Assembly (NCBI RefSeq): GCF_041361465.1 | Contig: NZ_JBGKAC010000001.1 | Coordinates: forward strand, 248,001-312,000 | Reading direction: 5' to 3' | Source: Halobaculum sp. MBLA0143 | GTDB lineage: Archaea > Halobacteriota > Halobacteria > Halobacteriales > Haloferacaceae | Length of the DNA stretch: 64,000 nt | Shown: one piece after another, positions 8,610-17,203 of the stretch | Numbering within the stretch: the first letter of the stretch is position 1 | How the letters are laid out: every line of letters starts with the position of its first letter | Notes under the pieces: generated by a model | What the model was told of the DNA's origin: nothing | What the model saw: the letters and a program-made list of their open reading frames with translations, nothing else | Database searches by the model: none | Translations under genes and position numbers: made by a program

Positions 8610-9380
8610 ATGAACAGAGTTGTCTCTACGCTCTTCGTGGTGTGTCTTCTCGCGGGGGGCGTGTTCGTCGCCACTAGCACGGTGGCGGCAACGGACGCGA
8701 TCCACCAACAACAGCAGAACGGGACGATCAACGTCACGACGGAGCAGCGCGGCGAGACGCTGACCGTCACTCTGTCCGCGTCCGGCGAGATGGCCGGGTA
8801 CCAGGCGAACGTCACGTACGACCCGAGCGTGGTGACGTTCCGGGGAGCGACCGGCGTCGACTTCGCCGATCCGGTGGTGAACAACAACGGGGCGGCCGGC
8901 TGGGTGTTCCTCACACAGGCGGCTGCCGACGGCGTCGAGAACCCAGAGCTCGTCCAGATCACCTTCGAGGTCGTCGGGAACGGGAACCCCCAGATCGGCT
9001 TCGATCGGTCGAACACACTCCTCAACGACGCCGACGCGGAGGTTGTCGAGCCGACCTACGAGACGAACGAGGTCGGCAGTTTCACGGTCGCCACGGCGAC
9101 CCCGACGGCGACCCCGTCACCGACTGTGACACGATCTGCGACAGACTCTCCGACCGCGACTCCGTCGGTGACAGACTCGCCGGCTACGGCCGACACGGCA
9201 ACACCGCCCACCGGCACGTCGACGACACAGTCGACGGAGTCCGGCACGGCGACGTCCGGAACGACCACGCAGGACGCTGACGACGGACTCCTGTCGAGCC
9301 CGCTCCTCGTCGGGATCGGCGTCGGCGCCGGGATGGTGTTGCTGCTGGGGGCCGGTGTCCTCCTGGGACGGCGACTCTGA
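8610..9380 (+). CDS. Membrane-anchored cohesin-domain protein
   Basis: This 256-residue protein has a signal peptide (about 1-26), one cohesin-like beta domain (about 35-155) and a Thr/Ser/Pro-rich linker (about 156-225). A C-terminal transmembrane helix (LLVGIGVGAGMVLLLGAGVLL) and an RRL tail follow. That is the layout of a cell-surface anchor facing outward. Its core TGVDFADPVVN...VFLTQA closely matches TGVDMADPVVN...LVLTQA in the preceding subtilase, so the two cohesins are paralogues. In bacterial cellulosomes, cohesins bind dockerins; here it may hold the dockerin-bearing protease at the surface. The ATG is close to AAATTATA, so it may have its own promoter. Confidence 0.82.
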   Translation: MNRVVSTLFVVCLLAGGVFVATSTVAATDAIHQQQQNGTINVTTEQRGETLTVTLSASGEMAGYQANVTYDPSVVTFRGATGVDFADPVVNNNGAAGWVFLTQAAADGVENPELVQITFEVVGNGNPQIGFDRSNTLLNDADAEVVEPTYETNEVGSFTVATATPTATPSPTVTRSATDSPTATPSVTDSPATADTATPPTGTSTTQSTESGTATSGTTTQDADDGLLSSPLLVGIGVGAGMVLLLGAGVLLGRRL

Positions 9381-9503
9381 AGCCGACTCCCGCCGCCCGA
9401 CGACCGTCGAGTGACACGAGTGGTCGGTCGACTCGGCGGAGGGCCAACTCGGCACGGGGTCGACTCGGCGGACGACTACCACCGCCTCGTCGACTCCCTA
9501 CGA

Positions 9504-10325
9504 TCACTGTTCGAACGCTACGCTCCCCACCTGTGTCGAGACGGTCAACGTCGGCCCACCGTCGCCGACCTGCCCGCTCGCGGCGCCGCCGACGATCCCG
9601 TCGGAGCCGGACAGCCCCGGCGCGGTCACGCCCCCGACCGACGAGGACACGCGCACCTCGGCGTCCAACTCCGGACCGGCGCGCAGCCGCACGGAGCCGG
9701 TCGTGCTCTCGACGGCCGTGTCGCCGTCGATGGCCCGGACGACCGCGTCGATCTTCCCCGCTCTCGTCCGTACGTCGCCGATGGCCGCGGCCTCCCGAAC
9801 CGTGATCGACCCCGCGTCCGTCTCGGCGGTCACGGTGCCGTCGACCGACGACACCTCCACGCCCCCGTTCGTCGTCGACAGCTCTGCGTCCCCGTCCACC
9901 CCGTCGACCGTCACCCCGCCGTTCGTCGACGAGACCGACAACGGCCCGGTCGTGTCCGTCAGCTCGACGCCCCCGTTCGTCGTCTCGACTCCACGGAGGG
10001 TGACACCCGTCGCCTCGACGCTCCCGTTCGTCGTCGCCGCCCGCTCGATCGGGAGATCTGTCGGGACCGCGACCGTCAGCGACACTGTCGCGTCCGACCC
10101 CCCGTCGTGTTCTACCTCCACCGAGAGCGGGTCCGTCCCACCGGCGACGACTCTGGCGTTCGCCAGTTCCCGCTCGCTGTCTCCCCGCTTGTGTGCCTCG
10201 ACGACGACGTTCGACTCGTCGTGTGCGGTGAGTGTGAGGCTCCCGTTCGTCGTCTCGACCGCGAGCGACGACGGACGGTCGAACTCGTGGGTCTCCGTGG
10301 TCTCGTGGGTCTCGCTGCCGAACAT
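9504..10325 (-). CDS. DUF4097-type putative adhesin (beta-solenoid)
   Basis: This 273-residue protein is rich in short repeats such as ETTNGGVEL, SSTNGGVTV and STTNGGVEV, about 16-20 residues apart. Such repeats are expected to form a right-handed beta-solenoid, as in the DUF4097/DUF4098 family. There is no signal peptide or transmembrane segment from the ATG at 10325, so it is probably cytoplasmic despite the adhesin label. The start is supported by a TATA-like TTTCAAA about 28 nt upstream (10350-10358); the longer frame to 10541 runs into repeats. Its function is unknown. It is convergent with the cohesin gene. Confidence 0.75.
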   Translation of the reverse strand: MFGSETHETTETHEFDRPSSLAVETTNGSLTLTAHDESNVVVEAHKRGDSERELANARVVAGGTDPLSVEVEHDGGSDATVSLTVAVPTDLPIERAATTNGSVEATGVTLRGVETTNGGVELTDTTGPLSVSSTNGGVTVDGVDGDAELSTTNGGVEVSSVDGTVTAETDAGSITVREAAAIGDVRTRAGKIDAVVRAIDGDTAVESTTGSVRLRAGPELDAEVRVSSSVGGVTAPGLSGSDGIVGGAASGQVGDGGPTLTVSTQVGSVAFEQ

Positions 10326-10531
10326 CGTGAGTGTCGTCTCGGACGGCGACGGTTTGAAAGCTCGCAGAATGGCGTTTCTGTTCGTTCGGTGATGGATCTG
10401 CGGTTCGGCGAGGACTGCACGCCGAGTCGAGTCGCTCGGGCAGCCACCGGACGAGTGGTAGCGCCGGATACACTGTGGAGAGAAGTGAAACTGTCTGGAC
10501 TTCGAACTCTGAAGGAGCGTACTGCCGCTCA

Positions 10532-10767
10532 CTTCGTTCACAGCAGAAGACCTCAGCCGACGTTCGAACCTCGATTACTCCGCTCCCTGCTTCGAATCCC
10601 GGCACAGCTTTCGCTGTTAGCTTCGTTCACAGCAGAGAGCCTAGGCCGGGATTTGAACCTCGGTCGCTCCGTTCGCTGGCGCTTACTCCGCTCCCTGCTT
10701 CAAATCCCGGCACAGCTTTCGCTGTTGGCTTCGTTCACAGCAGAGAGCCTAGGCCGGGATTTGAACC
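10532..10767. repeat. Repeat array built from tRNA-Thr 3' end
   Basis: CTTCGTTCACAGCAG begins units at 10532, 10621 and 10729 (spacing 89 and 108 nt). In the second and third units the first 39 nt are identical and run into the T-arm and acceptor sequence of the tRNA-Thr gene. The third unit is the real tRNA 3' end. Each of the first two units also carries the T-arm sequence in the opposite orientation (TTCAAATCCCGG or TTCGAATCCCGG), giving an inverted repeat with CCGGGATTTGAA in unit two. Such 3'-end copies are typical of past integration at a tRNA. Between 10326 and 10531 only the promoter of the adhesin-like gene is recognisable. Confidence 0.75.
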
Positions 10768-10817
10768 CGGGCTCTCGTCCTTACCAAGGACGCGCTTTAC
10801 CTCTAAGCTACCCAGGC
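10746..10817 (-). tRNA. tRNA-Thr (GGU anticodon)
   Basis: The minus strand folds as a full cloverleaf. The acceptor is GCCTGGG/CCTAGGC with one G-U pair, the D-stem GCTT/AAGC, the anticodon stem CGTCC/GGACG and the T-stem CCGGG/CCCGG with loop TTCAAAT. The anticodon loop TTGGTAA gives GGU, which reads threonine codons. The discriminator is U and CCA is not encoded. No intron is seen. Copies of its 3' half lie immediately downstream. Confidence 0.95.
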
Positions 10818-10903
10818 AGGCACCACATGGTACCTCACTCGCGTCTTTAGTCGTTTCGATACGCGGCGGGACCGCGGGAGGGCGGCCGACTCCCACGCGA
10901 CTC

Positions 10904-12775
10904 TTACAGCACGAACTCCGCGATCGCGGGCGTGAGGAACGCCTCGATCAGCGCGGCGACGACGAGCAACACCGCGACGCCACCGAGGACGTGCGCGCCG
11001 TGCCGGAGTTCGTCGGCGACGGTCGCGGCGTCCGTCCGGCCGCGAACCCCTCGCCAGCCGACGCCGGCGAGGTGGAGCCCCAGCCCCCAGGCGACGAGGA
11101 GGACGGGAATCTCGAGGATTCCGTGGGGGGCGACGAGCGCGACGAACCCTTGGAGGTCGAACGCGCCGGCGAGCGCGCCGACGAGTGCGCCGTTGAACGC
11201 CGCCGCGACGGCCGCGGGCACGCCGAAGGCGAGCCCGCTGTACACGCCGGTCGCGGCAACGAGCCAGTTGTTGGCCGCGATGTTGAGGAAGTCGTTCACC
11301 GGGAACGCCCCGAAGACGTTGCCCACGTTCTCCGGCGGCGGGACGGCCAGGCCGGCGGGCGCGGTGAGCCCCCAGCCGCCCAGGAGGCCGACGGCGAACG
11401 CCGCCAGCGCGCCGACGACCGCCAGCGGCGACTCGGCCGCGAACCCGGTGAACGCCCGGAGCCCGCCGCCGAACGCCGTCCGGAGCCGGTCGACGACCGA
11501 CTGCCGAGACCGGGTCGGTACCGTCGGCGGACCGGCGGGTGCGGCCGGCTCGACACTGGTCGCCGTCGCCGCTGGGTCGTCTCGTGCCGCCGTCGTGTGC
11601 GTCTGTGTCGACCGAGCGGTCGCTCCCGGCTCCCGGTCGTCCGTGTCGCGGTCGAGTGTTGCGTGGTCGGACGTGTCGCCACCTGGCGCGCTGCGGTCGT
11701 GCCCGTCGCGGCCGGACGTGGCGTCGTCACCGTCGGGGGCGACCGCCGCCGACCGTGTGTCCGGAGACGCGGGGCCCGTCCGGACGCCGGCGTAGACGGC
11801 GGTGGCGAGGAGATCGACCACCGGGGAGACGACGAGCGGCGTCAGGAGCGCGCCGACGCGGGCGGCCGAGACGGTGCCGAGGACGCCGGCGACGACGCCG
11901 GACGCGACGTACAGCCCGCCTGCGGCGACGACGAACGCGACCGCGACGGCGGGGTGGTGCCGGAAGAAGCCGAGACTCCCCCGGACGGCGCCGACGACGC
12001 CTCGGTCGTCGACGACGGCGGCCGGCCCGGCGAACGACAGGAGGATCACGACCACCAGCGTGACGAGCACGCCGCCGAGCCCGAGCAGGACCGTCACGGC
12101 CGCGGCCACGGAGCCGGCGGCGACGAACACCCCTGTCGCCGCCAGCGGGGCGCCGACGAACAGGAGTCCGACGACGAGACGGAGGAGGAACAGCCCGAGG
12201 AACGTCCGCCAGCGACCGGCGCCGCGCACGCCGGCGGTCAGCGCCGTTCGCGCGGGCTCGGGGTCGTCTTCGACCGCGAGCGCGGCCCAGACCGTCGACT
12301 GTGTGACGGCGACGGAGACGCCGCGAACGAGCGCGAACGCCAGGACCGACAGCAGGACGCCGGCGACGACGACCCCGACGACCGTCGGCGAGGCGAGGTC
12401 GGCGACCGCCGCAGACAGCTCCGGCGGGATCGACAGGTCCGGGGCGCCGGGCGGTGTGCTGGGGTCGGCGGGGTCGACTACGCCGTCGGCGCCGTCGCGG
12501 CCGACGAGCGGCTCGGCCGCCCGGAGCACGGGCTCGATCCGGCCGGTCGCGGCCAGGAACGCGACCGCGACCCCGAGCGCCAGCAACAACGGCGCACGGG
12601 CGACCCCGGCGGCGCCGAGCGCGACCAGGTACGCCGGCAGGACGGCCGTCGGGAGGTCGCGCACGACCCGGCCGGCGGCCGTGACGGCGCCGGAGACGGT
12701 CGGATCACGATCCGAGAGCGGGGGGAGCGACCGTTCCGTCGGCGGACGCTCCCGGTCGTCGTCTGGCTGGGACAC
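10904..12775 (-). CDS. Multi-pass membrane protein with C-terminal SpoIIM (stage II sporulation M)-like domain
   Basis: This 623-residue integral membrane protein has two parts. The N-terminal ~330 residues hold about six hydrophobic segments of a haloarchaeal membrane domain. A polar, low-complexity linker of ~100 residues (rich in D, T, A) follows. The last ~190 residues form a SpoIIM-like domain with the signature APHGILEIPVLL. SpoIIM relatives in archaea have no proven role and do not imply sporulation. GTG 12775 is chosen because a TATA-like GTTTAC box lies ~28 nt upstream; the frame open to 12877 crosses that promoter. It is divergent from the helical protein at 12883. Confidence 0.75.
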   Translation of the reverse strand: MSQPDDDRERPPTERSLPPLSDRDPTVSGAVTAAGRVVRDLPTAVLPAYLVALGAAGVARAPLLLALGVAVAFLAATGRIEPVLRAAEPLVGRDGADGVVDPADPSTPPGAPDLSIPPELSAAVADLASPTVVGVVVAGVLLSVLAFALVRGVSVAVTQSTVWAALAVEDDPEPARTALTAGVRGAGRWRTFLGLFLLRLVVGLLFVGAPLAATGVFVAAGSVAAAVTVLLGLGGVLVTLVVVILLSFAGPAAVVDDRGVVGAVRGSLGFFRHHPAVAVAFVVAAGGLYVASGVVAGVLGTVSAARVGALLTPLVVSPVVDLLATAVYAGVRTGPASPDTRSAAVAPDGDDATSGRDGHDRSAPGGDTSDHATLDRDTDDREPGATARSTQTHTTAARDDPAATATSVEPAAPAGPPTVPTRSRQSVVDRLRTAFGGGLRAFTGFAAESPLAVVGALAAFAVGLLGGWGLTAPAGLAVPPPENVGNVFGAFPVNDFLNIAANNWLVAATGVYSGLAFGVPAAVAAAFNGALVGALAGAFDLQGFVALVAPHGILEIPVLLVAWGLGLHLAGVGWRGVRGRTDAATVADELRHGAHVLGGVAVLLVVAALIEAFLTPAIAEFVL

Positions 12776-12882
12776 GACGAACAGGTGACACGCCAGGAGC
12801 GTAAACTCTGCCGGTGGGTGTCGCACGGCGAGACACGGGCACGTCGCGCAGTCTTTTCGGCCCCCCCGGCCGAACACCAGGT

Positions 12883-13482
12883 ATGGACACCGAGGAGTTC
12901 ACCGACGCGCTGCGAGAGGCACACGAGACGCCGTTGTCGCGGCTGGGGTCGTCGAAGTCGCTGTACGCGCTCACCGGCGGCGAGATGGCCGGCGACGCCG
13001 TCCGGGCGGCAGTCGCCCGCGAGGCGACGTTGGCCGCCGAGACGTACGACGACCTCGCGGCCGCGACGGACGGCGAGACACGGACGCTGCTGTCCGACCT
13101 GGCGGCGTCGGCCCGCGACCAGGCGGAGACAGCTGGCACGGAGCCGACGGACCGCCAGTTCCCGGATCTCGAAGCGCTGGCGGCGACGGAGACGGACGCC
13201 GGCCGGCTCGGCGGCGCACTCGCCCGCCAACTGCTCGCAGAGACGCGGGTCGCCCAGGCGGTGGGGTTCTTCGTCGGCGACGCCGACCCCCAGAGCGCAC
13301 AGACGTTCCGGTCGCTCCGCTCGGCCGTCGAGACGGACCGCGACCGCGTGGCGGAGGCGCTGGCGGGCGTCGACGACCGGGAGACGGCCCGCGAGGCGGC
13401 CGACGCCGTGATCGAGGCCGCCTACGAAGACTACGTGGAGAGTCTCGAGTCGATGGGCGTCGAGCCGAAGAACGTCTGTTGA
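12883..13482 (+). CDS. Helical protein, possibly rubrerythrin/ferritin-like
   Basis: This 199-residue, all-helical acidic protein reads MDTEEFTDALREAHETPLSRLGSSKSLYALTGGEM at its start. Spaced Glu residues and long amphipathic helices recall haloarchaeal rubrerythrin-like proteins, but I cannot place a clear pair of ExxH iron ligands. It has no signal or membrane segment. A weak TATA-like TCTTTT lies ~30 nt before the ATG. It is convergent with the small coiled-coil gene across a palindromic tandem repeat. The function is not known. Confidence 0.65.
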   Translation: MDTEEFTDALREAHETPLSRLGSSKSLYALTGGEMAGDAVRAAVAREATLAAETYDDLAAATDGETRTLLSDLAASARDQAETAGTEPTDRQFPDLEALAATETDAGRLGGALARQLLAETRVAQAVGFFVGDADPQSAQTFRSLRSAVETDRDRVAEALAGVDDRETAREAADAVIEAAYEDYVESLESMGVEPKNVC

Positions 13483-13509
13483 GCCGGAGGTCGGCGACAC
13501 GCCGTCTCC

Positions 13510-13601
13510 CGGCGTGACGGGAGTGCGCGTCACCCCCGGCGTGACGGAGGTACGCGTCACCCCCGGCGTGACGGAGGTACGCGTCACCCCCGGCGTGACG
13601 G
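13510..13601. repeat. 27-bp palindromic tandem repeat
   Basis: Three 27-bp units (13510-13536, 13537-13563, 13564-13590) and an 11-bp partial unit lie between two convergent genes. Units two and three are identical; the first differs at a few positions. Each unit contains GTGACG near its left and CGTCAC near its right, so every unit can fold as a hairpin and so can combinations of units. It may act as a bidirectional terminator. There are no spacers of CRISPR type. Confidence 0.85.
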
Positions 13602-13603
13602 CA

Positions 13604-13870
13604 CTACACCCCGTCGACGCCCTCTCGGTACGACGAGAGGAGGTCGCGGGCACGTTCGACGTGGTCGGCGGCCGTCTCGTCCACTTCGGCTTCGATCTCT
13701 CGGAGGACGTGGAGGTGGCGGGCCAACTTCCCGTGGTCCGGCCCGGTGTCGGCCGTCGCGGCGTCGGCCAACGCCTCCGCCTGCTCGAACAGTCGTTCGC
13801 GCGTCTCCCCGGCCGTGGTCTCTGTGGCGGTGCGGAGCGCGTCGCTCGCGTCCGAAAGTTCCTGGTGCAC
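13604..13870 (-). CDS. Small coiled-coil haloarchaeal protein (DUF7553-like)
   Basis: This is a short helical protein of 88 residues starting MHQELSDASDALRTATETTAGETRERLFEQAEALADA. The heptad-like pattern and length resemble a haloarchaeal family of unknown function, recognised from memory of its general shape. GTG 13870 is preferred because GGAAGGAG ends 8 nt upstream; GTG 13879 would add three residues. A TATA-like ATAAGTTTA (about 13898-13906) supports a start in this area. No function can be given. Confidence 0.6.
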   Translation of the reverse strand: MHQELSDASDALRTATETTAGETRERLFEQAEALADAATADTGPDHGKLARHLHVLREIEAEVDETAADHVERARDLLSSYREGVDGV

Positions 13871-14020
13871 ACGACACACTCCTTCCGGCCGTCGTGGTAA
13901 ACTTATCCCCGTCTCTCGGAACTGTCTGTCCGTCTAGGATTAATTACTTTGTTATTTGAAGAGTTGTAAACTGACGGGAGAGATATATAGTCTACGCATC
14001 GGTACCTCCGGCTCATATCA

Positions 14021-14040
14021 AGGATTAATACGCGAATCCT
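14021..14040. promoter_or_regulatory. Inverted repeat before ABC importer operon
   Basis: AGGATT-(8 nt)-AATCCT forms an inverted repeat 15 nt before the ATG at 14056. AGGATTAAT also occurs once upstream near 13935. The region 13930-14020 is AT-rich for this genome and holds TATA-like ATATATAG (13983-13990). GGAG at 14041-14044 is the likely ribosome binding site. The repeat lies between promoter and gene, where a repressor could act. Confidence 0.5.
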
Positions 14041-14055
14041 GGAGACCAAACCACG

Positions 14056-15249
14056 ATGCGATCCAGACGGCAGGCACTGTCACTGACGGGAGCGGCGGTC
14101 GCAGCCGGACTGGCCGGCTGTGTGACTGATAGCAGCGGCACGGACACGGAGGCGGGTGGTTCCGGGTCCGAGGAGGCAGGGTCGGACGACTCCGGGGGCT
14201 CGGGCGGCTCCGACGGCGAGACGTACGAGGTGGGGTACGAGGACTCGAAGACGACGGTGTCGGCCGCCGACTTCCCGGAGAAGCTGTACGTGTACGCGGT
14301 CCAGACGGGCTGGTCGAACTGGGGCGCTCAGATGAAGACGTTCGAGGAGAAGTACGGCGTCCCGTTGAACGACGATCAACGTTCCTCCGGAGAGGCGCTG
14401 TCGGACCTGCGGGCTAACGCCCAGGACCCCACCCACTCGGCGTACAACGGCGGCTACACGTTCGGCATCCTGGCGATGAAAGACGGGCTGACTCAGTCGT
14501 ACAAGCCGGCCAACCGGGACAAAGTGCCGGAGAAGCTGAAGACGGACAACGGCCACATGACGGCCACCCGGCGGATGACGACCACCGTCACCTACCGGAA
14601 GGACATCTACGAGGAGGAAGGGATCGAGCCGCCGGAGACGTGGGAAGATCTCAAGCGAGAGGAGATCGCCTCGAAGACTCAGTACCAGCCGCCGAACGCG
14701 GCCGTCGGGCTGGCGGGCGCACTGTCGATCAACAACGCCTACGGCGGCAGTCTCGACGACGTGCAGCCGGTGGTCGACTACTACAAGGACGTGAAAGAGA
14801 AGGGCGCCGTGTTCGCCGGCAACGTCGAACAGAAGTTCACGAAGGGTGAGGTCCACACCTTCGTCGAGTACGACTACACCGGGCTGGACCTGAAGTACAA
14901 CGCCGACTCCATCGGCGAGGACCAGGTCGCCACCAGGCTGCTCACCGGCCCCAACGGCGAGAAGGGTGCGTTCAACCAGCCGTACGGCTACGGGATGCTG
15001 AAGGGCGCCCCGAACCCGGAGGCGTGTAAGCTGTTCATGGACTACGTGCTGTCGCTGGAGGGTCAACGGAAGTTCCTCGACGCGTTCGTCCGGCCGATCC
15101 GCGCGCCGGAACTGGAGATGCCCGACCAGTTCCCGCCGCAGTCCCGTTACGACGAGACGGAGTTCCAGGTGGACTACACGAAGCTCGTGGAGAACCAGAA
15201 GTCGATCATCGAGCAGATCGGGAAGGGCGTCGGGCTGACGGGGTACTGA
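14056..15249 (+). CDS. ABC importer substrate-binding lipoprotein (Tat-exported)
   Basis: This 397-residue periplasmic-type binding protein has a twin-arginine lipoprotein signal: RSRRQALSLTG, a hydrophobic core and the lipobox LAGC (Cys22). A flexible Gly/Ser/Asp-rich linker (about 25-70) follows, then a type II binding fold. After export and lipid attachment it would capture solute outside the membrane. The overall pattern, including DYTGLDLKYNAD, is that of binding proteins for polyamines, thiamine, iron(III) or phosphonates; the ligand cannot be decided. It heads a four-gene operon with two permeases and an ATPase. Confidence 0.88.
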   Translation: MRSRRQALSLTGAAVAAGLAGCVTDSSGTDTEAGGSGSEEAGSDDSGGSGGSDGETYEVGYEDSKTTVSAADFPEKLYVYAVQTGWSNWGAQMKTFEEKYGVPLNDDQRSSGEALSDLRANAQDPTHSAYNGGYTFGILAMKDGLTQSYKPANRDKVPEKLKTDNGHMTATRRMTTTVTYRKDIYEEEGIEPPETWEDLKREEIASKTQYQPPNAAVGLAGALSINNAYGGSLDDVQPVVDYYKDVKEKGAVFAGNVEQKFTKGEVHTFVEYDYTGLDLKYNADSIGEDQVATRLLTGPNGEKGAFNQPYGYGMLKGAPNPEACKLFMDYVLSLEGQRKFLDAFVRPIRAPELEMPDQFPPQSRYDETEFQVDYTKLVENQKSIIEQIGKGVGLTGY

Positions 15250-15256
15250 GCCGCCG

Positions 15257-16231
15257 ATGTCCACACTCGACTCGGAGTCACTGCGCCGGGCCGCGACGGT
15301 CGCTGCCCCGGAGACGGAGCGGGACCGCGAGCACCGCCGGATCGCCCTGCTGTCGCTGCCGTTCCTCGCGCTGGCGACGTTCGGCGCGTTCGTCCCGCTC
15401 GCGGAGATGCTGCGGGTGAGCACCTCCACCTCCAGTTTCGCGGTCGAGGGGTTCACGCTGTCCGCCTACCGGGAGCTGTTCGCGTCGATGCTGGCGTTCG
15501 TCCCGATCGTCGGCGACGCGCTCGTCCCCGAGGCCAGCGCCGTGTACGGCTCCGTGATCTGGAACTCGCTGTGGTTCGGCGCCGTGACGACCGTCGTCAG
15601 CGTCGCCGTCGGCGTCGGGCTGGCCCACAGTTTGGAGAAGTACGACCTCCCGTTCGAAGGGACACTCGTCACGCTGCTGTCGTTCCCGATCAGTCTTCCG
15701 GGGATCGTCGCGGCGTTCATGATGATCGTCCTGTTCGGGACGACCGGCGTCCTCTCGAACGCGCTGGCGTTCCTCGTCGGGACGAACCCGGACGCGGTGG
15801 CGCTGACGGGCCAGCCGTCTGGCAGCCCCGCGGCCGTGCTGGGGCTGTTCTTCGGCTACCTCTACTCCATGATCCCGCGAGCGACGTTCCTCCTCCGGGG
15901 GACGTACGCGGAGGTGAACCGCGACGCCGAGGAGGCCGCCCGGGCGCTGGGCGCGAGCCCGTTGGAGACGTTCCGGCACGTCACTCTCCCGCAGATTCGG
16001 CCGGGGGTCGTCGCGGCGCTGATCCTCACCTTCCGGACGGCACTGGCCATCTTCGGCACCGTGCTCGTTCTGAAGGCGCTGTCGGTCGTGACGTTCCGGT
16101 TCGACCAGGAGATCCAGGTCGGATTCGACCTCCCGATGGCGTCTGCGCTTGCGGTGGTGTTCTTCGCGTTCACGCTCGCGTTCACCTTCCTCGGGCTGCG
16201 GTTCACGAGCGCGGAGGTGGGTGAAGCGTGA
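15257..16231 (+). CDS. ABC importer permease 1
   Basis: This 324-residue inner-membrane protein has about six transmembrane helices after a polar N-terminus. The EAA coupling loop is EEAARALGASPLETFRHVTLPQIRPGV. It belongs to the PotB/ThiP/FbpB-type permease group. Its ATG lies 7 nt after the binding-protein stop, and its end overlaps the next permease by 4 nt, so the two halves of the channel are coupled in translation. The substrate follows that of the operon and is unknown. Confidence 0.9.
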   Translation: MSTLDSESLRRAATVAAPETERDREHRRIALLSLPFLALATFGAFVPLAEMLRVSTSTSSFAVEGFTLSAYRELFASMLAFVPIVGDALVPEASAVYGSVIWNSLWFGAVTTVVSVAVGVGLAHSLEKYDLPFEGTLVTLLSFPISLPGIVAAFMMIVLFGTTGVLSNALAFLVGTNPDAVALTGQPSGSPAAVLGLFFGYLYSMIPRATFLLRGTYAEVNRDAEEAARALGASPLETFRHVTLPQIRPGVVAALILTFRTALAIFGTVLVLKALSVVTFRFDQEIQVGFDLPMASALAVVFFAFTLAFTFLGLRFTSAEVGEA

Positions 16232-17154
16232 CGGACGACGATTTCGCTGCCGACGGGGGCGTCCCGCAGGCGACGAACGGCACGCTGGACCGACTGTCGG
16301 CAGAGGTCGGCCGCCGGCTGCTGTTGGTCCTGTTCGGCGTGACCCTCCTGTTCCTGATCGGACCGGTCCTGCTCACGTTCGCCGCCTCCTTCTTCGAGAG
16401 TTGGACGGGGCTGGCTCCCAGCGGCCCGCTGACGACGATCCACTGGGAGCAGGCGCTCGGGCTGACGGAGACGGTCGGCGCCTCCCGCGGACTCGGCACC
16501 TGGATCGTGGACATCCCGGCGACGGGACTCGCCGTCCGGGTCCCCGCGAGCATCGGGTTCAGTATGCTGCTGGCGCTGGCGGGTGTCGGGATCAACTTAG
16601 TCGTCGGGGTACCCATCGCGTACGCCGTCACTCGGTACGACTTCTACGGCCGGGACTGGCTCAACACGGTCGCGGTGTTGCCGATCGTCCCGGGGATCGT
16701 CCTCGGGATCGCGTTTCTGCGGACGTACCCGAACCTCCCGAGCGCGGTCGCGTTGATCATCGGCTACTCCCTGCTGAAGGCACCGTACATGGTGTTGTCA
16801 GTCCAGTCGTCGTTCGAGTCGATGGACCTGCGCCGACTGGAGGAGACCGCACGGTCGCTGGGTGCCTCCTGGCCGCGGACGCTGGCGACGGTGATCCTCC
16901 CGAACGCGAAGCGGGGGATCATCTCCGGGTCCGTGGTGTGCTGGACGCTGGCGGCCGCGGAGTTCAACTTCTCGTACATCGTCTACTCCCGCGGGCCGAA
17001 GCCGTTCTCGTTGTTCCTGTTCGAGAACATCTCCAACAACCCGTTCCAACGGGCGGCCGCGGCGGTGTCGGTGTACTTCCTGATCGTCGGGTTAGTGACG
17101 GCGTTGCTGCGGGCGACCGGCGAGCGCGGGTTCTCCGCGGGTGGTGTACAGTGA
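16228..17154 (+). CDS. ABC importer permease 2
   Basis: This second permease subunit of 308 residues has about six transmembrane helices and the EAA loop LEETARSLGASWPRTLATVILPNAKRGI. GTG 16228 overlaps the stop of permease 1 (GTGA). It would pair with permease 1 as a heterodimer and dock with the ATPase encoded next. The N-terminal ~35 residues are polar and acidic, as expected for a cytoplasmic tail. Confidence 0.9.
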   Translation: MTDDDFAADGGVPQATNGTLDRLSAEVGRRLLLVLFGVTLLFLIGPVLLTFAASFFESWTGLAPSGPLTTIHWEQALGLTETVGASRGLGTWIVDIPATGLAVRVPASIGFSMLLALAGVGINLVVGVPIAYAVTRYDFYGRDWLNTVAVLPIVPGIVLGIAFLRTYPNLPSAVALIIGYSLLKAPYMVLSVQSSFESMDLRRLEETARSLGASWPRTLATVILPNAKRGIISGSVVCWTLAAAEFNFSYIVYSRGPKPFSLFLFENISNNPFQRAAAAVSVYFLIVGLVTALLRATGERGFSAGGVQ

Positions 17155-17203
17155 CGCGAGCGACTGTCGAGGCAGTGACGACTACGGACACGAGGTGAGC
17201 ACG

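Noticed and set aside
10475-13411. A 978-codon open frame on the plus strand
   Set aside because: It runs antisense to the SpoIIM-like membrane gene and crosses the tRNA-Thr and its repeats. Its Arg/Gly/Asp-rich product is typical of antisense frames in GC-rich DNA.
13510-13601. CRISPR array
   Set aside because: The repeat units follow each other directly with no unique spacers, and no cas genes are in the window.
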